Below, in pieces: positions 44,901-55,478 of a stretch of DNA of 64,000 bases. The translations under genes were made by a program, and so were the position numbers. Where the stretch lies: contig JAWVWS010001017.1 in assembly GCA_033807775.1 (NCBI GenBank), forward strand, positions 186,001 to 250,000, written 5' to 3'. The stretch's first letter is position 1. Each line of letters opens with the position of its first letter. This DNA is from Saussurea involucrata (lineage: Eukaryota > Streptophyta > Magnoliopsida > Asterales > Asteraceae). The notes below the pieces were generated by a model. That model did not search any database, was not told where the DNA came from, and saw only the letters and a program-made list of their open reading frames with translations.

Positions 44901-45295
44901 TGCGGCTGCCTTTTCAATTCGATCGATTTTTCGATTAGGGTTGCACAAGAAGGTTCCTGAAAGATTAGAAACACTACCAAACACAAAACTAACACTAACC
45001 CAATCGATTTCTAAGCAAAAAGAACACGTTTTGATGGTAAAAATTCGATTTTTATTGAAGAACACAACCAAAAAACTTTGAACTTAATTTGCTAAATTAA
45101 CCACTCAAACGATCGAATTAGAATGTGAAAATTTGCAGAAACACTAATGAGTATAATGCTAACACAACTCAATAAGCAGAAACAATCAATTTTAACAGAA
45201 TCAATATTTTGAGGATTCAAGAATTACATAGACGAGAAAAGTCAAGAAATTACCAAAAGGTCAACTTGAATGCTTTGAATCAATCGTGTCCGTCT

Positions 45296-45307
45296 GCTCT
45301 GATACCA
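45296..45307 (-). other. D primer-binding site
   Basis: Plus strand GCTCTGATACCA, followed by ATT and the LTR; initiator tRNA-Met type in minus orientation. Confidence 0.88.
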
Positions 45308-45309
45308 AT

Positions 45310-45488
45310 TGTTAGTTCCAGATCCATGCAACAATTATGAAATCAGTAATATAAACAATAAGAACAATGATTTCAACTGGTCATCCCTGTATTATGCTTT
45401 CAATATGAGAGAATTACAATACGAATGAATGAAAGCAAATGAGACAACTAGCTTGTTTTTCTGAAGCTAGATTACAATATATATGCGG
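45310..45488 (-). repeat. D 5' LTR, inner part
   Basis: Matches 34759-34936. Its last bases TGCGG (45484-45488) are duplicated at 47705-47709 around H. Confidence 0.9.
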
Positions 45489-47704
45489 TGTAACACCCTA
45501 AAAATCACGACTAATTTAAACTTTGATTTATAATCAATATTAAACATAACTTGTCTAACTTCGATTCATAAGCAAAGGTTTAACTTTAAGGTTCATATTT
45601 ACAAACTAAACTTCTTTAAATAACCTATTAATCTAATCTTGTCATTTGAATCAGATTAACTAAGTTATCTAAGTGGCCATCCAAAATCTTCATAACGAAA
45701 TCTCCTTTGCTCATCCAAAAGCTCACGTCCCACATCCCTTCATTTCCCCGTACCTGAACCTGATAAGGAAATAGTATCCAAATCGATTAGACTAATATTA
45801 TCATTAATAATCAGTTTCAAAAATAACATTTATAATTTATTGTAAACAATGTTGGACCAACCTGAATTACCCTTTTCTTACCATTTTCAAAACCATATCT
45901 CAATATAGTTAAAACCAAACTGATATTGTGACTACGAATCCGACATTAAGCCGCTCGTTGCTCACATCAAAGTATTATGACTACGAATCCGACGTTAAGC
46001 CGCTCGTTGCTCACATCAAAGTATTATGACTACGAATCCGACATTACGCCGCTCGTTGCTCATATCAAAGTATTATGACTACGAATCCGACATTACGCCG
46101 CTCGTTGCTCATATCAAATATTATGACTACGAATCCGACATTAAGCCGCTCGTTGCTCACATCAAAGTATTATGACTACGAATCCGACATTAAGCCGCTC
46201 GTTGCTCACATCAAAGTATTATGACTACGAATCCGACATTAAGCCGCTCGTTGCTCACATCAAAGTATTATGACTACGAATCCGACATTAAGCCGCTCGT
46301 TGCTCACATCAAAGTATTATGACTACGAATCCGACATTAAGCCGCTCGTTGCTCACATCAAAGTATTATGACTACGAATCCGACATTACGCCGCTCGTTG
46401 CTCATATCAAATATTATGACTACGAATCCGACATTAAGCCGCTCGTTGCTCACATCAAAGTATTATGACTACGAATCCGACATTAAGCCGCTCGTTGCTC
46501 ATAAACATCAGAATAATAAACCCATCGTCTATCTTACTTGTACATCGTCTTTAGTGTCTAAAAATCCCTATCCTTTATATGTCCATACACAAATCATTGC
46601 TATAATTTATTAATCAACATTAATAATCATCTAGCGCAACCCTATCTCTTTATATAACATTTCACATCATAAATCTTCTTTATAATTCAAACATTTCATA
46701 TATAACAACATCTTATCATAATTATAACATTTATAATATAACAGGTAAGGTAAGTATGAACTTACCTGGTAAGAAATCACGCTACTTTATTTCTTCTAAG
46801 TCGTAGGAACTTAAACACCACGAATAACTGAAATACCCCATATATAAATGTACTGGTATTAATTTATTGCTTATGATATATTTAAATACCAAATCCTAAA
46901 ACCATACTTATTTCTATCGCAACTACTACACCCATCGCAATCCACTTGACATCACAGCCAACATGGGCTCGCAATGAACAGTACCCTCGCAATGAACAGT
47001 ACCCTCGCGATGAACAGTAACTGCGATGAATAGTAACTGCGATGAATAGTAACTGCGCAATCCCTATTCCTCCCATCGCAACTCATTCCCTCGCAACCCA
47101 AAACCTCGCAATGAACACTTGCGATTCGTATGAACTTCATCAAAATACCCAGTTCGTTTAAATATCTAAAATCCATATATCTATAGATTTAATCGATGGA
47201 TCTTTATGAAATTTTGCATATAAGTTCACTACTACCATTAGAACATTACCCATAAACAAAATACCCAAATCATCATAATATTAAATTTCCTTTCTTATCA
47301 TCCTAAAGCACATCTTTATTTCCGATGGATAAGAGTTGTAGAAGAGATTACCTTTGTTGTATTTCTACAAATCCTTTATCTTCTTCTTCTTTCTTACGGT
47401 TGAAATCAAAACCTCAAACCTCACACAAATCACTTTTTCTCTTTTCTCTCCTTTCTTTCTCTTTTCTTTGCTGGAACCGTAACCACATGACCGACCCAAT
47501 GAACAAGAAGGACACCCTCTATATTTCACCCATACTTAAAATCTGATGAGTCATCCCCATATTTACAAATCACACCCCACACTTTTACCTATTGGACATA
47601 TTAAATCTTCACCTCAACTTATACTTTAGCCCAAAATTACAAACTTATCCCCAAAGTTTATAATTATAAATTATGAAAATATTACGGAAATTCGGGATGT
47701 TACA
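45489..47704 (-). repeat. H: solo LTR of a Tekay-like gypsy element
   Basis: 2216 bp, TGTAACACCC ... GATGTTACA on the plus strand, flanked by TGCGG on both sides and with no internal element sequence, so a solo LTR left by LTR-LTR recombination. The outer sequence resembles B's LTR ends (ACACCCTAAAA; TTCGGGATGTTACA), suggesting minus orientation. It carries a 49-bp minisatellite and a cluster of CGCAATGAACAGTA words (46966-47118). Frames within it are not coding. Confidence 0.85.
45930..46502 (+). repeat. 49-bp tandem repeat, about 11.7 copies, inside H
   Basis: Units begin GACTACGAATCCGACATTAA at 45930, 45979, 46028, 46077, 46125, 46174, 46223, 46272, 46321, 46370, 46418 and 46467. Copies 4 and 10 are one base shorter and share the same changes (TTACGCC, CATATC). 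Confidence 0.95.
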
Positions 47705-47709
47705 TGCGG

Positions 47710-47809
47710 GCTCGTGGTTAACAGCACGGCCCGTTCACTAACTAGACCATGTTTAAACAAATACAAATAGACCCTTGAACTTCTAATCAACCAATTAACT
47801 GCCCTAACA
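47710..47809 (-). repeat. D 5' LTR, outer part
   Basis: Matches 34938-35039 and ends CCCTAACA, followed by the CCTTC duplication (47810-47814). Confidence 0.88.
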
Positions 47810-47814
47810 CCTTC

Positions 47815-47887
47815 GACGTCAAACTATAACACAACTTACAAGAAATTAACAAACGTACATCAATCATGGAAATTTCGAGGTGTTACA
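47815..47887 (-). repeat. B 5' LTR, outermost 73 bp
   Basis: Matches 28551-28626, the outer end of B's other LTR, ending GAGGTGTTACA. AATAC follows. Confidence 0.9.
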
Positions 47888-47892
47888 AATAC

Positions 47893-48992
47893 ACAACGTA
47901 CTATGATCTCGCGATTCAGCTCCTTATATTACACTACATTTGTCCAACCCGGATTGGCCAATGCTCCTACCAAAATTGGACAGTTGTAAGTTTGGTAAGT
48001 GTTTTAAATGGGTGGTGAAAAACTCCCATTTTTAGTTCATAAGGGTTTTACCGAACTCTTTAAAATTAACGTTTTAAAACAATTTTTCAAGTTGGTATAT
48101 CTATATTTATAAACTTAAAGTTTTCTCAATTATAAGATTTGGATAAACGGTTTGAGTTTGATAACTATTCATTTTTATTGTAAAACATTTACAAATTACC
48201 GATTAAAAGTCACGATTGTGTTTCCATTTTCCTCTTACAAAAAAACGTTTGCAATAATTGTATCTTATAATTATAAAGAAAATAAATAAAACGGAAAAAT
48301 AAAACGCAAACACAATCAAACACATAACAAGCAAACAGATTCGGTACGACCCACTAATGGGGTTTTCGTGAGCCCACACGGAAAACCCCGGTCAAACCCT
48401 AAGGACACTGCCATGGCTCCCACTAGCTCGGCCAACCGAGGTGGACTCCGGGACGCCGTATTCGATTCCTCCGGTCTTCCAAAAATGAAATTACAAAAAT
48501 TCAATCTAATGTTGTATTAGGCTAAAATCTATCATAACTATTACATTACAATCGAATTTAAAACGATGTGCAGATCGTATAATATTACATAACCCACATA
48601 ATAATACATTTTAATTTCCGAAATAAAATAAAACATACAACCACAGGTCAAATGGGCCAAAACCGAATCCGACAAGCAAATGCAACCACAATGGGCTTGG
48701 GTCCAATAAACCTAAAGAAAAACATGCCTAAAACCAAAATTGGGCCAAAACCCAGTCAAAGCCCAATAGCCTTTCGGCCCACGAAATACCCTAAGGCTCA
48801 AATCAAAAATTAGGGTCGGTTACGAAAACAACGACACCAACAAAACACGGACATCGAACCATGTCGTCGCGCACCACGCACGGCAGCCTCGTAGCACGGC
48901 GGCGGTGGTGAAATTTTTCAAGGTTTTTCGTTTTTTACCGTCTTGGTACCAATTTTAAGCCTTATCACTTTGTAATGAGGCTCTGGCAGCAC
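47893..48992 (-). other. E 5' leader, LTR-proximal part
   Basis: Continues 18958-19336 across element B. No gene is seen; frames such as 48316-48504 lack any recognisable feature. It ends at a decayed PBS: plus strand GGCTCTGGCAGCACT (48979-48993), where GGCTCTGATACCACT would be expected for the initiator tRNA-Met site. Confidence 0.6.
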
Positions 48993-49801
48993 TGAAGGGT
49001 TTCGACGGGATCATAGCGGAAACAAACACACAAACATGCATATAATCATAAAGAAAAATAACCGCGAAACCCCACAAGCCCGGATGCGTTACTAAAGTAA
49101 ATAGGGACAAAAACACATCCATAAGGTGTTTAGAAAACTACTTCAATAAATATACCGAAAAGATTATTGAAGCACGAGAAACCAACGTAGGCTCCCACTA
49201 GCGGTATCCACACGTGAGTAGCTTCTATCCCGAATGGTTTCTAGCCCTTGTAAACCTAGACGAAACACACCAAAATCGATTTGGTGTGTGTTTGTGTGTG
49301 AAACCGACGCAAACTAGGAGAGGGGGGAGGAGAGTTTTTTTGTGATTTTTTATTGATTAGCTTGAATGAGTAACCTAAACCTAATTTAGGTTTAAATATC
49401 TCACTTTCCTTATTGTGGACCGGACCCCTTTTTAGTTTAGCTTAAACTACCTTTATCCTAGCGGTATCGGAGCCCTTGGCCTTGTAGGAGGTCATGGGTT
49501 CAAACCTCACCGAAGTTGAGGAGGGAGTGTGAGTTTATTTGTTTCATTTGCCGTATATAAATATTATATACTTCAAAAAAAAATTGGCCTTAACACTTTG
49601 ATTAATTATTAGTTAATAATAATTAGTATTTGGGCCTTTATAAAAGTAAATATTACTTTCATGTATTGGGCTTTTGATTTAATTAATTATTAACATAATA
49701 ATTAATTATTAGGCCTAATTTATATAATTAGCTTAATTATATTTTCACACACTTTTATAATTATTATTCTACTAGAACAATAATTATCTCCCATTATAAC
49801 A
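48993..49801 (-). repeat. E 5' LTR (outer end uncertain)
   Basis: Starts TGAAGGGTTTCGACGGGATC directly after the decayed PBS. A plausible outer end is ATTATAACA at 49801 (minus TGTTATAATGGG), but the LTR could extend to about 49860, since no second copy is in the window. It holds a probable SINE. AT-rich outer half. Confidence 0.55.
49452..49592 (+). mobile_element. Probable tRNA-derived SINE in E's LTR
   Basis: About 140 bp with a box-A-like TAGCGGTATCGGAGCC, a box-B-like GGGTTCAAACCTC 30-40 bp downstream, a short body and a 3' tail ending in nine or more A. This is the design of plant SINEs transcribed by RNA polymerase III. No clear target duplication was found. Confidence 0.5.
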
Positions 49802-50800
49802 TGTAATTATATTTGGTTTAGTCAATTCGAGACATACACTCTATTGATCCAAACCCTCGGTGATTTGATAATGACCCTCTCTTATATACTTAGTGAAAAT
49901 TGTAAGTAAACAATATGTATCAGAGTTTCACTATCGCTGATAAGTACTAAGATCTTACAGTACCGCTGATAGGAACTCTCGCTCTTTAAATTAAACATTC
50001 AGCGAAACTGTTCGTCATAAATGCTCTGAGTCTGTTCAGTCATTATGATGATCGCTGATAAGTTAGTTGTTTACTTATGATCCCTGAAGACAAGTTTCAC
50101 GTCAACAAAGGTTCTACGCTGAAGTCGAAGATCAAGCTCAAGAACCAGCGACAAGTCTCCTAATGAACTGATGCGGATCAGCGAAGACTCAGATTTGTCC
50201 ACTCAACGTGAAGTATCAAGTACAAGACTTCAGCTATCGCTGAACTCTATCATTCGCTGATATGAAATGATAGATCGCTGAATCAACGAAAGCTGATCAT
50301 GAAGTCCTCCGTACAAAGTACTTTTGTCTTAACCTCCCTTGCACGACTCCGTACGAAATGTCAGAAACTAACCTCCGACTGTCTGAAATCGTACAACCAC
50401 TCTGATACTACACTGTTCATCCATGCGGCTACTAAGGTCAATGACATGCAACCAACCAGCTGATGACACGTGTAAAGTGTATACTGACTTGCATTAAATG
50501 CATGCAGTATATAAAGAGATGAACCCACTTCATTTGAAGTAACTTGCTAACTCTGGACAAGTTCAATCTCTTATCTCAAGATAGGTTATTATTAGTAATT
50601 TCCTTATCTCTCTTAGTGCAAGAAACCTTAGTGTTCCAACTTGTTTAGATTTAGGTTTATCCTTAATCTTGTTTCCGCAACAAGCTGTAAATTGTTAATG
50701 ATTTATCAATAAACAATTTAGAAAAGTAAAATCTGTGTGTTTGTATTCAACCCCCCCCCCCCCCCCTTCTACAAACTTGTATAGGCCTTCGGGACCAACA
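49802..50800 (+). repeat. F 5' LTR (start unresolved)
   Basis: The right end is certain: GGGACCAACA at 50800, followed by the PBS. The start lies somewhere in 49802-49940. Contains about ten CGCTGA/TCAGCG words, a TATA box (TATATAA, 50508-50514) and a run of 16 C (50751-50766). No second copy is in the window. Confidence 0.6.
50508..50514 (+). promoter_or_regulatory. F LTR TATA box
   Basis: TATATAA in AGTATATAAAGAG, about 290 bp before the LTR end; comparable position to C1 and I. Confidence 0.7.
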
Positions 50801-50802
50801 AG

Positions 50803-50814
50803 TGGTATCAGAGC
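50803..50814 (+). other. F primer-binding site
   Basis: TGGTATCAGAGC, initiator tRNA-Met type, two bases after the LTR. Confidence 0.9.
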
Positions 50815-50880
50815 GGATTTGTTTAATCTCATAAACAAGATCTAATCTAAGATATTTCTCTTCCTTGCTATTATCTGAAA

Positions 50881-53272
50881 ATGGCCACCAACACAAACAC
50901 AAATTATATAGACAATGGTTCTCTTGCTAAACCTCCCAGATTTTCCAAAGATAACTTCAACTTATGGAAAAATAGGATGACACTCTTCTTAGAAGGTGTA
51001 GACCCTACTATGCCTTACTATCTCGAGAATGGTCCATTCATCCCTGTAAGAATTGATGCTGCAGTTCCAGGCGATGAGAATAGACCTGCTATTCCAGAAA
51101 GGCTGGTACCTAAGGAAATCCTTCAATGGACTGACGAAGATAAGAAGAAAGTGGCTATAGATACAAAAGCCAGATCCATACTATCCATGTCTCTTCCTGA
51201 CGAAGTCTACCATTCCGTCATGAATCTGAAAACATCAAAAGCCATGTGGGACACAATATGTGTTCAGTATGAAGGAACGTCTGAAGTCCAGGACTCAAGA
51301 AAGATCAACCTGGTAAGACAATACGAAAGCTTCATTTCTGGTAAGAATGAAACTCTCTCTGAAGTTCACCAACGTTTTAATTGTTTAATTATAGATCTGA
51401 AAACTGTTGGTAAGGAATATTCTAACTTTGAAGTGCTGACAAAGTTTCTAGAATGCTTACCTGAAAGCTGGGACAATTATTCTATGTGTCTCAAGCTGTC
51501 AAAGGATCTAAAATCAATGACCCTTGCTACCTTATATGGCACGTTGCTGAATCATGAGCAATCAAGCCATCTTAAGAAGAATCTTGTAAAAGATTCCAAA
51601 AGCACCCCTGTTGCTTTAATCTCAGAAGAACTCTCTACTCAGCGACCCTCAGTCACTATCACTGAGTTAGAGAGTAACTCTGAAAGGTCATCAGATTCTG
51701 ATTATTCAGATAATGATGAATCTTTGGCTCTCCTAACTAAGAAGTTCAGGAGATTTGCCAAAAAGAAAATGTTTAGAAAGAACAAACCTCTTTCCATAAC
51801 TGACAAGCCTAGATCATCAGCTTTTGTTGATAAGGCTACTGCTACTTGTTTTAACTGCGAAAAGACAGGACATTTCGCTAACGAGTGCAGGTCTAAGAAA
51901 GTTTCTAGACCCTCAGCTTTTACAAAGAAATCCTTTGTTCCAAGGAATAAAGATGACAAATATTCAAAGCTGAAAGAAAAATATGCAAAGCTGAAAAGCT
52001 TTAAGAAGAATAAAGGCCTGATGGCTGACTATGATTGGGCTGCTTCTGATGAAGAAGCATCATCATCTGACTCTGAAGATGATGAAGCAAATATATGACT
52101 TATGGCCAAGATTGAAGAAAGTTCAGACATTCCCTCCACTTCAACATCTGCTATTCAGGTATCACCTTCTTTCTTTACCAATATTGCAAATATTGATGAA
52201 GCTGATAGTCTCCGTAAGATCGAACTCTTGACTAGAAGTTTATACGAAGCCATGAACGGCAAAACTGTGGTTGAAAACCAAAATCTTGATCTCGCTGAAA
52301 AGCTTAAAAACTGCCACCTTCAAATAGAAAAGCTTTCTAAAATTGAAGAAGATTTTAAAGATCAAGTATATTTAAATCAGCTAGTCAAAATCGAACGAGC
52401 AGAAGCTATCGCTGCATTAAAGGCTGAAAAAGCTACTGTTGAAGGATGGTGTAATTCTTCAACAAAGATCACTGAGATAATAAAGTCTCAGATTCCCCTG
52501 AGTGATAAACGTGGTTTGGGTTACAAAGATGAAACTCCAAAAACAACCACTGAGCGTTCAATGCTTAAATTTGGAACGTTCGTATCCTCAGTCGCTGATA
52601 CTTCATCTTCTCAGTGCTCCTCGTCCGTTACACCAATCCCTGAGGAAACTCCTACCTCCTCAAAAGGCAAGGAGAAAATGGTTTATTCAAAACCTACCTC
52701 TGTCTTTAAAGACAAAGGTAAAGGAATTGTTATTTACCAGAATCCTCATAAGGGTACCTTAGTACCAAAACTGAATGCTTCTAAAGCTTCAGTGGCTCAT
52801 CCCTCTGGATCAAGGAAGCAGATATCTGGATTTATTCAGCGATCTACTCCTAGACTCAGATTGGATGTCCTTGGTAAGAAATCTGAAGAACTGAATGTTC
52901 GTCCCATTTCTAAAGCCAATAGTTTACTCTAATTTGAAATTAAAAGCTCAGCATTCAAATGGTCCTAGAACTACTTTTAGTTATAGGAAATGTTTTCACT
53001 GTGGACTTACCGATCATATTGATAGTAAGTGCCCCACAACCACCAAAGCTGAAAAGATAGCTAAGGTGAAGATTGCCCCCAAGGCAAAGAAGACCAACCC
53101 TGGTGCAAATCAGGTCAAGGTGAATTCTACCACTGAGGTTAAGAAATTAACCAAAGTGAAGAAAGACAAAGCTGAATCTTCAAATGCTGCGAAGACTGCT
53201 GAACCTTCCATTCCAACTACTTCCACTGACAAACGTGTATACATGGTTAAGTGGGTACCCAAGAAAAACTAA
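50881..53272 (+). pseudogene. F Gag, one stop and one frameshift
   Basis: ATG at 50881. Copia capsid region (LAKPPRFSKDNFNLWKNRM, AMWDTICVQYEGTSEVQDSR, TLSEVHQRFNCLIIDLKTVG, LTKFLECLPESWDNYSMCL), zinc knuckle CFNCEKTGHFANEC at residues 323-336, an acidic Ser-rich stretch, then TGA at 52096-52098. The same frame resumes (52102-52932) with a coiled coil (VENQNLDLAEKLKNCHLQIE). A one-base indel near 52920 shifts to 52895-53272, where a second knuckle CFHCGLTDHIDSKC (52991) and the end VKWVPKKN lie. It would assemble particles and bind RNA. Long Gags with a coiled coil are typical of Sireviruses. Confidence 0.88.
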
Positions 53273-54460
53273 TCTTCCTTTGTATTGCAGGTTAAGAAGG
53301 GTATCTGGTATCTTGATAGCGAATGCTCTAGACACATGACTGGAAAGAAAAGCCTGCTCGCTGAATACAAAGAAGAGAAGGGTCCCTCTGTGACTTTCGG
53401 TGGAAATGGAAAAGGACATACCCGAGGGTATGGTGTACTTTCAAATGGTACAACCTCCTTCAGAAGAGTCGCATATGTTGAAGGGCTGAAGCATAATCTT
53501 CTAAGCATCAGTCAGCTTTGCGACATGGATAACAAAGTAATCTTTACTAAGGAATCCTGCTTTGTCTCTGACAAAAAGGAGAAGATAGCTCTCAGCGGTT
53601 ATCGTTTGGAAAATGTTTATGTAATAAACATGGACTCTACAACCACTGAGAACTCCTGTTTCTTCTCAAAGGCCTCATCTGATGTCAACTGGCTATGGCA
53701 TAAGAGGCTATCTCATCTAAATTTCAAGACACTGAACACTCTTTCTTCAAAAGAGTTAGTCACTGGTCTACCTCAGCATTCATACGCCAAAGAGTCGTTA
53801 TGTTCAGCGTGTGAAAAAGGGAAGCAGACCAAAGCAAGCTTTAAATCAAAGCAAGTTTCTTCAGTGTCATCTCCTCTACAACTACTCCATATGGATTTGT
53901 TTGACCCTGTTAACAAACAATCCATCGCTGGAAAGAAATATACGCTGGTCATAGTTGATGAATTCTCTCGCTTCACTTGGGTAATGTTTCTCCGTTCTAA
54001 GAGTGACACCCCTGAAGAACTCATCAATTTTGTTCGGAAGATGGAAACCCTGAACAATCTGACCGTTCGCTCAATAAGGAGTGATCATGGGACTGAATTC
54101 AAAAACAGTTCTCTTTATTCATTCCTTGAGAGTAAGGGTATTTCTCACAACTTTTCTTCAGTGAGAACACCGCAACAAAATGGAGTCGCTGAAAGAAGAA
54201 ATAGAACAATTATTGAAGCTGCACGTTCAATGCTCAGCGATTCTCACCTGCCTACTCAGTTTTGGGCAGAAGCTGTCAACACTGCCTGTTTTACGCAAAA
54301 CAGGTCGCTGATAGTTAAAAGATTCAAAAAGACAGCCTATGAACTCTTTCATGGGAGAAAGCCTTCAATCAGCTTTCTTCACATCTTTAGATGTCAGTGT
54401 TTTATACTGAACAACAGAGATGCTCTTGGAAAGGTTGATCCTAAGGCTGATGATGGAATC
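53273..54460 (+). pseudogene. F protease and integrase, truncated
   Basis: In the same frame as Gag after a single TAA (53270-53272). VLQVKKGIWYLDSECSRHMTG: the active-site triad Asp-Ser-Gly reads Asp-Ser-Glu. Then the pre-integrase HHCC (WLWHKRLSHLNF ... CSACEKGKQTKASF) and the integrase core with Asp in LLHMDLFDPVN (Asp where Gly is usual), Asp in IRSDHGTEF and Glu in PQQNGVAERRNRTI. It ends at LGKVDPKADDGI, where I inserts. No RT is left in the window. Confidence 0.9.
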
Positions 54461-55309
54461 TGTTAGCTTCAATCTTCCTAATCATAGAAATACTTAGAAG
54501 TAGTGAAAAATAGGCTAAGTATAGAAAAGCCTCTCACAGAGGCTCTGCCACTTCTTCCAGAAGATCAAGTCCAGAAAGCCACAGAAGCTACAGAGGTAAT
54601 CACAGAACCTCTGTAGTGCGCAAGAAGAAGATCAACTCGGAAACAAGTGGACTGCTCCACAGAAGGTCAGACCACAGAACCTCTGTAATGCCTTACAGAG
54701 CCTCTGTGGTCTGCTATGAAGACTTGGAAGATATTACTGGATACGTTCATCAACTTGCATGGAAAAGTACTGTCAAAACACGTGTCAAGCTCTGAGTGGA
54801 CTCAATAGGGCATGGTACAAAATAGACGTCTGCGCCATTTAATGCATTTACCAATAGTACATCTGCTCCATTAAATGCGCATGGCTCAAACAACTGCTCA
54901 CACCATCCAGTCCACTGTTCACACCATCCAGTTTACTATTCATGCCGTAAAAGGAACAGTGACCAACTTCATAGTCTTCTAAGAGTAGTATAAAAGGAAG
55001 TCTCATGTTGAGATCTTCCTAACGACGAATACACAAGGAATCACTAATACTCTCAAGCTTTATTGTCAAATATCTGAGTGTTATATTCACACACACACCA
55101 ACAGTTCTTAATCTGTTCTTCGTTGTTCTTATTATATATTGAATAACAGTAACTGTTCAAGAAATCCTTTTTATTCCTTACTGTTTTCTTTATATATGTG
55201 CGTTCTAATATCTATCAAACATATCTGTTAGTTTAATACGCTTCCGCATCAAACTCTAAACTCCACTAACAGATTCTTAATCTTGATTAAGTGTATCTGG
55301 GTTCCAACA
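54461..55309 (+). repeat. I 5' LTR
   Basis: 849 bp, TGTTAGCTTC to GGTTCCAACA. Palindrome-like CAGAGNCTCTG words cluster at 54530-54715. TATA box at 54989-54995; GAGATCTTCCTAACGA marks the likely R region, as in C1. Confidence 0.9.
54989..54995 (+). promoter_or_regulatory. I LTR TATA box
   Basis: TATAAAA in GTAGTATAAAAGGAAG, homologous to the C1 TATA at 6834. Confidence 0.72.
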
Positions 55310-55310
55310 A

Positions 55311-55323
55311 TTGGTATCAGAGC
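55311..55323 (+). other. I primer-binding site
   Basis: TTGGTATCAGAGC, initiator tRNA-Met type. Confidence 0.92.
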
Positions 55324-55478
55324 CATCCTTGATTTTCAATATCAAGTGATCCACCTATCAAGACTCTTGATAGATATTATTGAGATTTAAAATTGTGTCT
55401 GGAAACTACTTAAACCCAGGAAATCTTCAAGCTCATCGAAGTAACTCTTTAATCATACTTTCTTTCTAAAATCTTCAA

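Larger units (their letters stand above)
34759..47809 (-). mobile_element. D: pol-less Sirevirus derivative, host to G and H
   Basis: Minus-strand copia-type element with short LTRs: 34759-35039 (281 bp) and 45310-47809 (279 bp once H is removed). CCTTC flanks both sides. PBS at 45296-45307 (minus TTGGTATCAGAGC). Minus order: leader with a TCCGGA cluster, Gag-tail coiled-coil ORF (split by G), gag-pol junction and a trace of protease (about 38545-38605), repeated GGGGGAG tracts (37560-38470), third ORF, polypurine tract (35040-35055), 3' LTR. Integrase, RT and RNase H are missing. Confidence 0.9.
19337..47887 (-). mobile_element. B: Tekay-type gypsy element carrying A2 and D in its LTRs
   Basis: Minus-strand chromovirus. 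The 5' LTR is 47887 down to 33072 (split by D) and the 3' LTR is 28626 down to 19337 (split by A2). The internal part is 28627-33071. The LTR starts TGTAACACCTCGAA and ends GGGTGTTTCA (minus strand). AATAC flanks both ends (19332-19336 and 47888-47892). With insertions removed the LTRs are about 1.79 and 1.76 kb. The sequence before the 3' LTR, GAGGACGAAATTATTTTCAA then GTTGGGGAGAT, is typical of Tekay elements. Pol is broken and much of the capsid region is missing. Confidence 0.92.
49802..54460 (+). mobile_element. F: Sirevirus-type copia element, truncated by I
   Basis: 5' LTR, PBS, gag and the protease-integrase part of pol. Element I begins at 54461 within the integrase C-terminal region; the remainder of F would lie right of I, outside the window. 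GAATC at 54456-54460 should be the left target duplication of I. Confidence 0.88.

Noticed and set aside
45930..46502. Regular repeat array considered as a CRISPR array
   Set aside because: The 49-bp units are directly adjacent with no unique spacers, inside a plant LTR; it is a minisatellite.
47325..47546. 73-codon frame at the end of H
   Set aside because: Ser/Leu-rich translation of a CT-rich LTR tract; no gene features.
48316..48504. 62-codon minus-strand frame in E's leader
   Set aside because: No domain, no conservation to compare, and it sits between PBS and gag of E.
50751..50766. Run of 16 C in the F LTR
   Set aside because: Simple homopolymer, possibly length-uncertain in sequencing; no function inferred.
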